Of a DNA stretch of 64,000 bases, positions 18,749-26,853 are shown in pieces. The position numbers and the translations under genes were made by a program. Position 1 is the stretch's first letter. Each line of letters opens with the position of its first letter. The notes beneath the pieces are model-generated. The model did no database searches and was not told the origin of the DNA. It was given only the letters and a program-made list of their open reading frames with translations. Location: the NCBI GenBank assembly GCA_019750335.1, contig JAIEOQ010000008.1, positions 496,001-560,000 on the forward strand, given 5' to 3'. This DNA is from Candidatus Obscuribacterales bacterium. Its GTDB lineage: Bacteria > Cyanobacteriota > Vampirovibrionia > Obscuribacterales > Obscuribacteraceae.

Positions 18749-19183
18749 ATGAATAAACAAATGTTCTGGCACTCGTTGAAGTTCGGCGTGATCATGACGA
18801 CAATCATTTTCGCCTTGCTGTACGCCTTGGTGCAATTGGCGCCGGCAGCACCCGAGCCCAAGAAGACTCTGAGTTATACCGACATCAGCTTGAACCTTGC
18901 CTACCTGGCGCTCTTCACCGGCGCCATGCACGCCGTGGGTTGGTCCTTTGCAAAATGGTCCTGGCAGGAAATGCGCAAATACGCGCCGTTTGTCGAGACA
19001 CTGCTGTTCACGACCTTTGTCTCTCTCCTGTTTTTCCTGACTTATGCCCTCGGCGCCGAAAACAACGGAATGCTGATCGGAGCAGCAATCATCACTGCCT
19101 TCAACGGCGTGTTGGTAGCAATTCCTTTCTTTTGCGGCTATAGAAAATTCCGCAAGGTCTTCTTGCAACGATGGCCGCTCTGA
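18749..19183 (+). CDS. Four-helix membrane protein, tandem family member 2
   Basis: 144 aa. Its motifs match its neighbours: NKQMFWHSLKFGV at the start, GWSFAKWSW near 68-76 and CGYRKFRKV near the end. Four membrane helices. Its ribosome site CAGAAAGTTCA is nearly identical to that of member 3, so the duplication included the leader. Function unknown. Confidence 0.82.
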   Translation: MNKQMFWHSLKFGVIMTTIIFALLYALVQLAPAAPEPKKTLSYTDISLNLAYLALFTGAMHAVGWSFAKWSWQEMRKYAPFVETLLFTTFVSLLFFLTYALGAENNGMLIGAAIITAFNGVLVAIPFFCGYRKFRKVFLQRWPL

Positions 19184-19242
19184 GCCCTACGCAGCAAACA
19201 ATTCGCTCGAACTAATCACCCAAATTCAGAAAGTTCAAAAAG

Positions 19243-19704
19243 ATGTCGACAAAACAAATGCTCTGGCACTCGGCGAAGTTCGGCGTTCTGGGCACCATCG
19301 TCCTCGTCGCCTTCGCCGTCCTACTCCGGCTCTGTCTCGGGCTGGAAGCTCTGGCCAAACCGCTGAGCAGCGAGTTCGCCTCAAGCTGCTTCTACACGAT
19401 GCTCGCCCTGGCGATACCGTACCTGTCGGGCTGGGACACCGCAAAGCATTCCTGGCAGAAGAACAAGAAGTACTCGCCTATGCGCGAAACGCTGATGTGC
19501 TTCTTGGGGCTAACAGGTCTGCTGATGGTAGTCGTGGGTACACTCGGTCTGCTGCACAGCCCGGATCTCGAAATGCTCGTCACCGTCGCGCTTTTCAGCA
19601 TAGCCGCCGGCTGCGCCGGAGCTATACCTTACGGGTTCGGCTACCGTAAGTTCGCCAAGGTCATGTACCCGCGAACTTACAACGTGCTGATCAACCCGAG
19701 TTGA
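19243..19704 (+). CDS. Four-helix membrane protein, tandem family member 3
   Basis: 153 aa. It begins STKQMLWHSAKFGVL, has GWDTAKHSWQKNKKYSP in the middle and GYRKFAKV near the end, and four membrane helices. It carries an extra about 10 residues after the shared motif. The same CAGAAAGTTCA leader occurs before its ATG. Confidence 0.82.
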   Translation: MSTKQMLWHSAKFGVLGTIVLVAFAVLLRLCLGLEALAKPLSSEFASSCFYTMLALAIPYLSGWDTAKHSWQKNKKYSPMRETLMCFLGLTGLLMVVVGTLGLLHSPDLEMLVTVALFSIAAGCAGAIPYGFGYRKFAKVMYPRTYNVLINPS

Positions 19705-19746
19705 CTTTTCTCCGTAACTTTAACCACTGTTTTTGAAAGCATGACA

Positions 19747-20283
19747 ATGAACGAAAAGTTGCATGTGGATATCGACGAAACCCTGGTCAAAACCAGGCAT
19801 CTTGCTCCCGATGAACCGGTGAAACCCGGTTGGAATCTGATTGAGTTCCGGAAGGGCGACAAGCTCTTTCGGTACCAAAGCATTGTCCGCCCAAGCGCCC
19901 GCGCCTTTCTCGAGCGCATGCAACAGTACCAGCCGGATATCAGCACCAGCGGTGGCGCTGAATTCCAGATTCAGGTACTCGAGCTGCATGGCTTGCGTTC
20001 GTTAGTCGGCAACGTCTACGGGGGCGATTACTCGGAAGTGCTCACCCTGCAAGGTCCCTGGGTGCTGCTCGATGACCTGCCGGCTTTTCCTTGCAACGGC
20101 ATCGTGCAAAAGTTTCGGCGTTGCGGGCTCGGCGACACCGGCTTCAATCCAAGTAACGAAGTATGGATGCCGCTCATTCAGCGGCATCTGGTTCGTCCCG
20201 AAATTTTCGAAGGCGAAGAAGACCCGCAGCCGCTGACCGATTTGATCCCGCTTATCGAAGAGCGCTTCGCCCTTCAACGATAA
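19747..20283 (+). CDS. HAD-superfamily phosphatase (FCP1/NIF-like), putative
   Basis: 178 aa. The HAD motif I HVDIDETLV (DxDxT) is near the N-terminus, motif II is represented by ISTSGG near 70, and the acidic motif IV by VLLDDLPAF near 115. Together these are the nucleophile and Mg2+ sites of HAD phosphatases, which hydrolyse phosphate esters on proteins, nucleotides or nucleic acid ends. I prefer the ATG at 19747 because GAAAG ends 7 bases before it; the ATG at 19741 is too close. In this array it may act with the kinase-phosphatase at 22.2 kb, but that is inference. Confidence 0.8.
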   Translation: MNEKLHVDIDETLVKTRHLAPDEPVKPGWNLIEFRKGDKLFRYQSIVRPSARAFLERMQQYQPDISTSGGAEFQIQVLELHGLRSLVGNVYGGDYSEVLTLQGPWVLLDDLPAFPCNGIVQKFRRCGLGDTGFNPSNEVWMPLIQRHLVRPEIFEGEEDPQPLTDLIPLIEERFALQR

Positions 20284-20370
20284 GCAAACCAGTCAGGCAG
20301 CACGGATGCTGCCTCATCCTCGGCAGGAGGCTGGTTGTTCGATGTTACTTCAGCAGCAGAAAGATCAATC

Positions 20371-20523
20371 ATGAATGCGCACGGAAACAATGATCACACG
20401 CCGCCAGTCGTAGAGGAGGAGCTGGACGGCGTTCAGGAGGATGCGGAACAAGAAGCCGAAGACGAGCGGACCATTGACCTGCAAGGTTACGTCCCGATCC
20501 CCGGCGTCGACATTCCACAGTAA
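20371..20523 (+). CDS. Small acidic protein
   Basis: 50 aa, strongly acidic in the middle (EEELDGVQEDAEQEAEDE). GAAAG lies 7 bases before the ATG. It has no membrane helix or motif. The composition resembles small acidic inhibitors or DNA mimics, but that is only a resemblance. Confidence 0.6.
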   Translation: MNAHGNNDHTPPVVEEELDGVQEDAEQEAEDERTIDLQGYVPIPGVDIPQ

Positions 20524-20606
20524 CAGTTCGATTGCAGTTGTTTTTCTGAATCAAACTTTGTGCCTGGCTGGAGCCTGGCACGTCTCATTCGCAAAAGGAA
20601 ATGTTC

Positions 20607-21245
20607 ATGAATTACGCCTCGTATCTCGGTTCGATGACGTTCGGATTGTTCGTTTGCATGATCGCCGGCGCTGTGCTCCTGCGCAAGTACGCGCGTTGGA
20701 AAGGCATCCAGCCGGTGAACTACGAATACGCCGACCGTCGCCAACAGACTCGTCTCGAAGCGATCAGCTCGATGGTCTACTCAGCCATCTGCGACATCAC
20801 CACCCTCAACTGCTCCGCTGAAGAGTTGCGGAACACCGGCATGTTTTGGGGCGGCGTCGTCGGGCTTATCCTCGGCGCGCTAACCGCCTGGCTTACGCCG
20901 GCGGCAGCCATGATCATCACAGCCTATGTCGGCTTGTTTTGCCTGGTGATCTTCGGCAAAGCCGCCTACAAAGATGTGATCTTGCGCATCTTGCCGGCAA
21001 TCGATGCATTGGAACACCTGCAAATCGGTCGTCGTCCAGCTTTTGCCGCCGACCAAATGGTCGAGGTCAACACCGCCGAAGACGGGCAAGAAGCACGGTG
21101 GATGCCGGCTTGCGTCAAAGAGGTACCGGGACCGAACCGTACCAATTACGGCGTGATGTTCGATCCCACCGGGCGAGAAGTACACGACTATCCCGCTTCC
21201 AAAGTGCGCGCCAAACAACCGGCAACCGCTACGGCGGCAACGTAA
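20607..21245 (+). CDS. Membrane protein with C-terminal soluble domain
   Basis: 212 aa. The ATG at 20607 is preferred over 20601 because AAGGA lies 7 bases upstream. One helix near the N-terminus (about 7-24) and two in the middle (about 72-115), then a soluble C-terminal region of about 90 residues with a possible SH3/Tudor-like barrel (QEARWMPACVKEV, NYGVMFDPTGREV). The barrel reading is inference from spacing of hydrophobic residues. Confidence 0.75.
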   Translation: MNYASYLGSMTFGLFVCMIAGAVLLRKYARWKGIQPVNYEYADRRQQTRLEAISSMVYSAICDITTLNCSAEELRNTGMFWGGVVGLILGALTAWLTPAAAMIITAYVGLFCLVIFGKAAYKDVILRILPAIDALEHLQIGRRPAFAADQMVEVNTAEDGQEARWMPACVKEVPGPNRTNYGVMFDPTGREVHDYPASKVRAKQPATATAAT

Positions 21246-21287
21246 CAACCACCGCACATAAGCGGTTCGACAAGTTTGTGATTGAAA

Positions 21288-21330
21288 GTGCCGGCTGCGC
21301 GACAAGAGCTCTTGCTTGCGCAGCCGGCAC
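21288..21330 (+). terminator. Strong intergenic hairpin
   Basis: A perfect 13-bp stem GTGCCGGCTGCGC / GCGCAGCCGGCAC with a 17-base loop, followed by CATGTATTTTG. The T-tract is weak and displaced, so it may be an attenuator or a 3'-end stabiliser instead of a full terminator. Confidence 0.65.
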
Positions 21331-21401
21331 CATGTATTTTGATTCTGTTTCCTTGCGGCACACTTCTTGCGTTGCCGTGCATTACTCTGGAAAGATTGAT
21401 T

Positions 21402-22076
21402 ATGAACCGATGGAACCAACATAACCGGCGCATTCCGCGACCGGAACTGGAAGTGATCGATCCCGGTCGAGTTTGGACTTTGCGCATCGATTACATGAAT
21501 GGGGCGAAAGGCAGCTCCGCTCGTGATGAAAAAAGCAGCACCGACTCATTCGGCTTCGGGCAGTGCGTCTATGTCGATTACATGATGCTGGCGGTGCGCA
21601 AAGCGTTGGCTTACATCAAAGCTAACGGCTGGTATCTGGGCACCAATCTCACCACCGTCGCCGATGTGACGATGCTCGTTTATCGGCCGAATGTTTTCGG
21701 AGAGGCGCCGATCCGAGCGCTCAAAGACATCGTCCCGGCTCCGCACTACAGCGATAACATCATTGACCCTTGCTTCTATTGCGGCAAGCCGCGCAAAGCC
21801 TGGGGCAAGCCGAACGAAAACTGCCCGGCGTTTCTCGAAGCGATGGGCTACCCTGTCGAGCGTCCGCTCTTCGAAGGTCCGGACGCCGTGCCCGAGCGTT
21901 ACGTCACTTTGCAAAACAAGTGGCGGGGCGTCACGGCCAACAGCAAAAGCGGCAAACGGCGCCGGCTCCACAAGCTGCGTCACTTTGCGCGCCGCTTCCA
22001 AGCTGATGAAATGGCGACGGCGCAAGGCAATGCTCGTCGTGTGGAATTGATCGCCAGTTTGAACACGGGCTCCTGA
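21402..22076 (+). CDS. Unrecognised soluble protein with Cys pair
   Basis: 224 aa from the ATG at 21402 (GGAAAG 9 bases upstream). A CFYCGK motif near residue 126 and a further Cys at about 143 (ENCPAF) look like part of a zinc site, but a fourth ligand is not obvious. The C-terminus is basic (KSGKRRRLHKLRHFARRF), suggesting contact with nucleic acid. The next feature is a tRNA gene 16 bases downstream. Confidence 0.75.
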   Translation: MNRWNQHNRRIPRPELEVIDPGRVWTLRIDYMNGAKGSSARDEKSSTDSFGFGQCVYVDYMMLAVRKALAYIKANGWYLGTNLTTVADVTMLVYRPNVFGEAPIRALKDIVPAPHYSDNIIDPCFYCGKPRKAWGKPNENCPAFLEAMGYPVERPLFEGPDAVPERYVTLQNKWRGVTANSKSGKRRRLHKLRHFARRFQADEMATAQGNARRVELIASLNTGS

Positions 22077-22092
22077 GCATAATCAGAAGCTA

Positions 22093-22165
22093 GCCCTTGT
22101 AGCTCAAACGGCAGAGCAACGGTTTTGTAAACCGTTGGTTGCGGGTTCGACCCCCGCCAAGGGCT
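22093..22165 (+). tRNA. tRNA-Thr (anticodon TGT)
   Basis: 73 bases with a full cloverleaf: acceptor GCCCTTG/CAAGGGC, D stem GCTC/GAGC, anticodon stem ACGGT/ACCGT with loop TTTGTAA (anticodon UGU), 5-base variable loop, T arm GCGGG/CCCGC. The discriminator is T and CCA is not encoded. The sequence differs clearly from the two later tRNA-Thr(UGU) genes, so it is an independent copy. Confidence 0.96.
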
Positions 22166-22194
22166 TTTCAACAACAGTCATTATCGAGGTCATT

Positions 22195-23589
22195 ATGAAT
22201 ACTCCGCTCAGTGCCGAACAGTTTACGCAACTGCTCGGCGACATGCCGGACGGTGGGCTTGTAATGCTCATCGGCTTACCGGCATCCGGCAAGAGCAATC
22301 TGGCACAACAGATGGCGGCGCTCGGATTCGAACATCTGTGCGCCGACCTGATCCGGCTTGAAATTCTCGGCAATGAAGCCGATCAAAGCCAGCCAGGCAA
22401 AATAAACAGTATCGTGCGCCAACGCCTTGAGTCAGCCTTGGCGCACAACAAGCGGGTTGTTCTGGATATGGCTAACGCCACCAGAAAAACTCGTCGTCAA
22501 TGGATTGAGCAAGCACGCAGCCATGGCAAGCCGATTCATCTGGTGGTACTGGATACGCCACTAGATGTCTGCGTGCGCCGCAACAGCCAACGCAGTCGGG
22601 TCGTGCCCGTCGAAGTGATTCGCGGCATGTACAACTCGATGCTGCAAAGCGGCGCACCGGGAGATGACGAAGGCAAGCTTCACGTCTTGCAGCCCGGTCC
22701 GAATGCTGAGCACTACATTCTCGGCGACGTCGATGAGTATCGGCGGCGCCGTCCGGAATCCTGCAAGAAAGGTCGCTGCGCGCCCGTCGACACGAGCAAA
22801 GACGACGAACGTTTAATCGTCCGCTGGATCGATGAAGACGTCAAACTCGACATCATCGGCGACGTGCACGGCTGCTACGACGAGCTTCTCGAATTGATCG
22901 ACTTGCTTGGCTACAAGCTTGCTTTCAAAATTGAGGAAGACGGCAGCTTAAGCGGGTTCAACTTAGTGCCCCCGGAGCCTGATCGCCGGCTGGCTTTCGT
23001 CGGAGATTTCAGCGATCGCGGTCCTGCTTCGGACAAGGTGCTGGCTCTGGTCATGCATCTTTGCCAAGCAAACCTCGCCATCGCCGTGCGCGGCAATCAC
23101 GACGAAAAGCTGCGTCGCTATCTCAAAGGTAATCCGGTTGAGGTCAAGGGCAGCCTTGCCGCAACAGCAACTCAGGTGGACGCTCGCGGACAAGCTTTCC
23201 GCCAACGTCTTCTCGCTTTCTTGAGCGAGCTGCCGATCATCTATGAAACGGCAGACTTGATCATGGTTCATGGCGCCTATCGCCATGGTGCTTCGCCTGC
23301 CGTAACCCGAAAGCTTTGCCTCTACGGCGAAACCGACGGTTCGAAAGACGAGCACGGATTCACGCGACGATTGCACCTCTGGGAGCAGGATTACACCGGC
23401 GACAAATACATCGTGCGTGGTCACGATGTGGTGCGTAAGCCGCGTTTCCGCCTGACGCCCAGCGGCAAAGCAATCGTCAACGTCGATACCGGCTGCGCTT
23501 TCGGCAGGCGACTCACCGCACTGCGCTTCCCTGAAGTGAAGCTCTTTTCGGTGCCCGCCCGCCGCGAGTACAGCAAACTGTTTGGTTAA
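22195..23589 (+). CDS. Polynucleotide kinase-phosphatase (Pnkp-like, no ligase domain)
   Basis: 464 aa. The N-terminal P-loop kinase has Walker A GLPASGKS at 27-34, with the lid arginines in RRNSQRSR at 128-135. The C-terminal metallophosphatase has GDVHG at 222-226, GDFSDRG at 270-276, GNHD at 300-303, VHG at 358-360 and RGHD at 408-411. This is the domain order of bacterial Pnkp, the RNA-end healing enzyme of Hen1-Pnkp repair, which phosphorylates 5'-OH and removes 3' or 2',3'-cyclic phosphate. Pnkp is usually about 850 aa with a ligase domain that is absent here, and no Hen1 is seen nearby. The start at 22195 follows a GAGGT site. It lies 29 bases after a tRNA-Thr gene, which fits a role on tRNA ends. 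Confidence 0.9.
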   Translation: MNTPLSAEQFTQLLGDMPDGGLVMLIGLPASGKSNLAQQMAALGFEHLCADLIRLEILGNEADQSQPGKINSIVRQRLESALAHNKRVVLDMANATRKTRRQWIEQARSHGKPIHLVVLDTPLDVCVRRNSQRSRVVPVEVIRGMYNSMLQSGAPGDDEGKLHVLQPGPNAEHYILGDVDEYRRRRPESCKKGRCAPVDTSKDDERLIVRWIDEDVKLDIIGDVHGCYDELLELIDLLGYKLAFKIEEDGSLSGFNLVPPEPDRRLAFVGDFSDRGPASDKVLALVMHLCQANLAIAVRGNHDEKLRRYLKGNPVEVKGSLAATATQVDARGQAFRQRLLAFLSELPIIYETADLIMVHGAYRHGASPAVTRKLCLYGETDGSKDEHGFTRRLHLWEQDYTGDKYIVRGHDVVRKPRFRLTPSGKAIVNVDTGCAFGRRLTALRFPEVKLFSVPARREYSKLFG

Positions 23590-23630
23590 TGAGTTTCAAC
23601 AAGCTTTCTCGAATTCAGAAAGACAACCTT

Positions 23631-24077
23631 ATGTCGTCCCCTAACTCTTTCGTCTTCACCAATCTCCGCTTACACACTGAGAAAGGATGCTTAGTAAATG
23701 TCCAGGCAATTTTTTCCCTGGGCAAAGAAACTCCGCAGCCGGCAACACCAGCTGCGAACTGGTTAGTCAACGAATGGCAACATTCGGTGGAACGCCAACA
23801 AGCGTACCGCCTGATGATTGCCGAGGGTCTGCAACAGATGCGCGACAAGCTGCGCATCGCCAATATCGAGTTCACAGATGGCGGCGATGTTACCGCTACG
23901 GTCCGAATCGAGCAGGAGTACTTTCCTGTTCTGGGCCATGGCCGGCAGCACCACTACACACCCGGACTGATCGTCGAACTCGAAGTTCACCTTGTCGGGC
24001 TGAAAGCGGCGTTCGCTGCGGACCAGCTACGTGATGCGCGGTTCAGCGGGCACGACCCGTTTGCTCGCGCCAGTTAG
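23631..24077 (+). CDS. Unrecognised soluble protein
   Basis: 148 aa from the ATG at 23631, preceded by CAGAAAGACAACCTT; an in-frame ATG at 23589 overlaps the previous stop (TAATG) but lacks a ribosome site. Mixed alpha/beta composition with a histidine cluster GRQHHYTPG near 113. Follows the kinase-phosphatase by 41 bases and may be co-transcribed. Confidence 0.7.
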   Translation: MSSPNSFVFTNLRLHTEKGCLVNVQAIFSLGKETPQPATPAANWLVNEWQHSVERQQAYRLMIAEGLQQMRDKLRIANIEFTDGGDVTATVRIEQEYFPVLGHGRQHHYTPGLIVELEVHLVGLKAAFAADQLRDARFSGHDPFARAS

Positions 24078-24139
24078 TAAGCTTTGAGTCTGCGTTTTTT
24101 CCGTAATTCCAAAACCGTTCTTATCTAAGGAACCTGATC

Positions 24140-24577
24140 ATGAAACGATTGCCTCTTCTCGCTCTATTCCTCGTCGCTGCCGCCCTCTGCACCGGCTGCT
24201 CCCGCGGTCCCAGCAAGCAAGACATCGCCAGCTCGCAGGTCGGTGTGCTGATCGACAAAGAGTTCGAGGAGAAAACTTTCCTCGACGAAGGCAAGACCGG
24301 ACAGATCGACCCTTGGGGCCAAGAAATCTCCTGGCTACTCAAGGAAAGCACCTTCGGCTACACTCTGGAGGTGCGCTCCGCCGGCCCGGACCAGCTGCCC
24401 AAAACCCGAGACGACATTTTCCGGACCAAAGGAATACGCACCGGCGAAGGTATGTCCGAACGCCTGGCGAAGGGTCTCAGCCGCGGCACCATACGCGGTA
24501 TCAAGGAAGGCTTGTTCTCCAAGTCCACCCAAAAGGACGAGAAGCCCAAGCCGAAAGCGCAGCCCACAAGCGATTAA
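24140..24577 (+). CDS. Lipoprotein with a GspG-like C-terminal motif
   Basis: 145 aa. The signal sequence LPLLALFLVAAALCTGC ends in a lipobox-like CTGC, so Cys 20 is the likely lipidated residue. Residues 53-95 contain DPWG, then a hydrophobic stretch, then RSAGPDQ and TRDDI. This spacing is typical of the Ca2+-binding C-terminal domain of type II secretion major pseudopilins (GspG), here on a lipoprotein without a pilin helix. The tail after 100 is basic. Confidence 0.78.
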   Translation: MKRLPLLALFLVAAALCTGCSRGPSKQDIASSQVGVLIDKEFEEKTFLDEGKTGQIDPWGQEISWLLKESTFGYTLEVRSAGPDQLPKTRDDIFRTKGIRTGEGMSERLAKGLSRGTIRGIKEGLFSKSTQKDEKPKPKAQPTSD

Positions 24578-24630
24578 CCGTCGCCGCATCACTTCTTTTA
24601 CCACCATCAAGCAACCTTTGCGAGGTACCA

Positions 24631-24963
24631 ATGAAACCGTTTAGTGAAGCGCTTCCGATCAACGGGATTCTGCTTTATTCCGAGCCGGGAGCCTGCGGTC
24701 GCCGTCTTGGTGCCGCTCAGAAACCCGGTTACGCGTTGGTCCTGAATCACCGAGACACCGAACGTACTCAATCCATCGCCTTCATTCCCGGCGATTATGC
24801 CGGCGCCAAAGCCGTCATCGAAAGGTTGGCGGATGGAACGCCGGTCGAGTACTCGGGCGGCGAGAAGTGCACCATGTTCTGGATTGGTTCCAGCAGCGAT
24901 TCTTCGTCGCCCACCGGCACGCTGAGCCGCCGGGAGGCACGAGAAGACATCGTCAAGGAATAG
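24631..24963 (+). CDS. Unrecognised small soluble protein
   Basis: 110 aa from the ATG at 24631 after GCGAGGTACCA. No membrane segment. Residues 30-90 have alternating hydrophobic strands (YALVLNHRD, QSIAFIPGDY, KCTMFWIG). It is the last gene of the first plus-strand block and is followed by a perfect terminator. Confidence 0.7.
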   Translation: MKPFSEALPINGILLYSEPGACGRRLGAAQKPGYALVLNHRDTERTQSIAFIPGDYAGAKAVIERLADGTPVEYSGGEKCTMFWIGSSSDSSSPTGTLSRREAREDIVKE

Positions 24964-25018
24964 TCCTTTCAAACCGCCGAAGGCAGAAAGAGCCTTAACT
25001 GCTCTATAAGCCGAAGAG

Positions 25019-25056
25019 AACGGCACCGGATTGACGAAATCCGGTGCCGTTTTTCT
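25019..25056 (+). terminator. Terminator at end of the first plus-strand block
   Basis: A 14-bp stem AACGGCACCGGATT / AATCCGGTGCCGTT with a 5-base loop, followed by TTTTC. Confidence 0.93.
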
Positions 25057-25089
25057 TTGCCAGCAACAACTATAAAAGATAGTATTTAA

Positions 25090-25131
25090 ACCGTAAAGAC
25101 GAAAAGACCAGAATTGCTCCCGGTCTTTTCG
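25090..25131 (-). terminator. Minus-strand terminator facing the plus block
   Basis: A 10-bp perfect stem CGAAAAGACC / GGTCTTTTCG with a 12-base loop, followed on the minus strand by TCTTTACGG. It closes the minus-strand insert at 25.1-28.1 kb. Confidence 0.8.
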
Positions 25132-25143
25132 CTCTGGCAAGTG

Positions 25144-25557
25144 TCAGTTCCACCGCCAACTCCAATTCCAGTATCCAATCAGGCGATTTTTCACCAGATC
25201 GGACACAAAGGGATGCGCAGACAAGCATCGACGCCACGCATCAGGAAGCAACGAGATCACCTTGCCTGCAACCTTCTTATGGTGATGCAAGTAAGTCCGC
25301 AGTCCCTCCACATTCACGGCATAAGGCCACTCGGTCTTCCAGAGATCGAATGGCTGTTCATCCCGGTAGTGATTGAGATCCAACTGATAAATCTCGCCGT
25401 CAGTGCCGAGCAAGAGTCCTCCGCCGCAGCCGGAATACTTGCTGTCACGGTCCGCTTCCTCGTACTCATAGACCATCCAGGTGTAATGGTCCGTCTCAAC
25501 AGCCTCGCGAACGTACTCTTCAGACAACTCATGTAGACCGACGGAATAGATTTCCAT
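25144..25557 (-). CDS. Unrecognised soluble protein
   Basis: 137 aa from the ATG at 25557, chosen because GGGAG ends 6 bases before it; the ATG at 25563 abuts the ribosome site. The protein has GCGGGLLLGTDGEIYQLDLN near 48-67, a beta-hairpin-like stretch, and ends in an aromatic tail WNWSWRWN. A much longer open frame upstream to 26106 has arginine/serine-rich composition and antisense character and is rejected as coding. Confidence 0.72.
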   Translation of the reverse strand: MEIYSVGLHELSEEYVREAVETDHYTWMVYEYEEADRDSKYSGCGGGLLLGTDGEIYQLDLNHYRDEQPFDLWKTEWPYAVNVEGLRTYLHHHKKVAGKVISLLPDAWRRCLSAHPFVSDLVKNRLIGYWNWSWRWN

Positions 25558-25690
25558 ACGCATCTCCCTGTGATGCCTCAAGCGAAGAGACCGATCCGGC
25601 GCCGAAGTGACGCTTTCACGGTACTCTTCATCTTGAAACGATTCGCGAAGGATGTGATCCCTCGCTGATTTTGTCACAGGAGTTGTCTGA

Positions 25691-25972
25691 CTAGAACGAA
25701 CCGCAAATGCCGCGCTCGGTGATGACGATATCCTCGGGATTGTCGATGCCGAGGGCGTCAGCAAGAGCAAGGCGCGCAACGTCGAGGTCGATGCAGGAAA
25801 CATCGACGACGATGTCGAGCCAGCCGTCGTCAGCCGCAGGCGGGTCACCGAACTCGGCGCGGGCAGAGTCGAACTCCGCCTTGGTGAGAATGGTGACGTG
25901 GGGATAGCGGCTGTCGCAAGAGAAGAAATCCTCCCAGGAGGCAGGGAGGGAGCCAGGAATGGAATAAACCAT
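25691..25972 (-). CDS. Unrecognised small acidic protein
   Basis: 93 aa. The start follows AAGGAAGAGGAC. Acidic, with DIVVDVSCIDLDVARLALAD in the centre and GIDNPEDIVI near the end. No motif recognised. It lies 133 bases before the 137-aa gene on the same strand. Confidence 0.75.
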   Translation of the reverse strand: MVYSIPGSLPASWEDFFSCDSRYPHVTILTKAEFDSARAEFGDPPAADDGWLDIVVDVSCIDLDVARLALADALGIDNPEDIVITERGICGSF

Positions 25973-26109
25973 GTCCTCTTCCTTTCATAAGGAAGACATT
26001 CTCGCCAGCGATGAAAAAACCGCCGGCTAAGAAAGAATGTCCACTTAACGAAAGGGCTTGTTGGTGCCGACGCGCATCTGACGCTCCTTGTGAAGTACAA
26101 GACCATTTA

Positions 26110-26176
26110 AAAGACAGAAAGAGGCGGGTTCGCGATCTAGGTATAGAAAGGTTGGGCCTAGTCGACGAACCCGCCT
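26110..26176 (-). terminator. Terminator with long loop after the 177-aa gene
   Basis: Arms AGGCGGGTTCG (26122-26132) and its complement (26166-26176) form an 11-bp stem, with an inner CTAGG/CCTAG pairing. On the minus strand the sequence continues CTTTCTGTCTTTT. Confidence 0.75.
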
Positions 26177-26196
26177 GTTATCTGCTTTTTCCGGCA

Positions 26197-26730
26197 CTAA
26201 GCCGGAGACGTCTCGCCCGAAGGCGTTTGCAACGGGTCCGGCGACGCCTGCACCTCGAAGAAGTGCGCGGCGAGCCAAGCCCATTGTTCGTCCCAACATT
26301 CGGGGACGAAGAGCGGCTGCTCTCCGTCCTGAACGCGGGGAAAGTGCTCCGCCACCAAGTCGAAGACGCCGACCGCTTGCAGGTAGCGCTTGAGGAACTG
26401 GTTGAACAGTTCGTTCACGGCAACCACCTGATCCACGGTCATGTCTTCGTACATGGTGGACTTGCCACCGTTGCGCGCCCGGTCCTCGGTCTCGTCCTTG
26501 CGGATTTGATCCAAGTTACCGATGCCCTGCCCGACGTGCCAGCAGACCGTCTGCAAGGCCTCGAGCGAGGCCTTGCAGCGGCGCGCCAACACCATCGGGA
26601 CGAAGAGCGCCAGCAGGCCAATCAGCTCCTGCAGGTTGTTGCGCAACTCGTAGGCTTCGAGCCATTCCGCCGCGCGGATGTCCCGACCCAACTGGAAGAG
26701 CACCTTCTTGTTCAAACGAAAACCCTTCAT
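26197..26730 (-). CDS. Unrecognised helical protein
   Basis: 177 aa from the ATG at 26730 (GGAG 7 bases upstream). Mostly helical, with a hydrophobic helix around 40-56 (LIGLLALFVPMVLARR) that is probably buried in the fold. Aromatic-rich C-terminal part (CWDEQWAWLAAHFFEV). It lies 123 bases after the S1 gene across a terminator. Confidence 0.72.
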   Translation of the reverse strand: MKGFRLNKKVLFQLGRDIRAAEWLEAYELRNNLQELIGLLALFVPMVLARRCKASLEALQTVCWHVGQGIGNLDQIRKDETEDRARNGGKSTMYEDMTVDQVVAVNELFNQFLKRYLQAVGVFDLVAEHFPRVQDGEQPLFVPECWDEQWAWLAAHFFEVQASPDPLQTPSGETSPA

Positions 26731-26799
26731 CTGAAAGCTCCGTACAAATGGATGGGAAGAGCTGCCGGCATCAGCTCCTCCCACCCGCAATCAATAGAA

Positions 26800-26846
26800 T
26801 GCCGGTGGTTAACTGTTAGTTAAAGGAAACAACAACTCCACCGGCA
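26800..26846 (-). terminator. Terminator after the S1-repeat gene
   Basis: A 9-bp outer stem TGCCGGTGG / CCACCGGCA and an inner TTAACT/AGTTAA stem. On the minus strand it is followed by TTCTATTG. It ends 8 bases before the S1 gene stop. Confidence 0.7.
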
Positions 26847-26853
26847 GACGACG

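Noticed and set aside
25563-26106. Long upstream extension of the 137-aa gene
   Set aside because: It overlaps the 93-aa gene in another frame, is rich in Ser, Arg and Pro as expected for an out-of-frame reading, and lacks a ribosome site.
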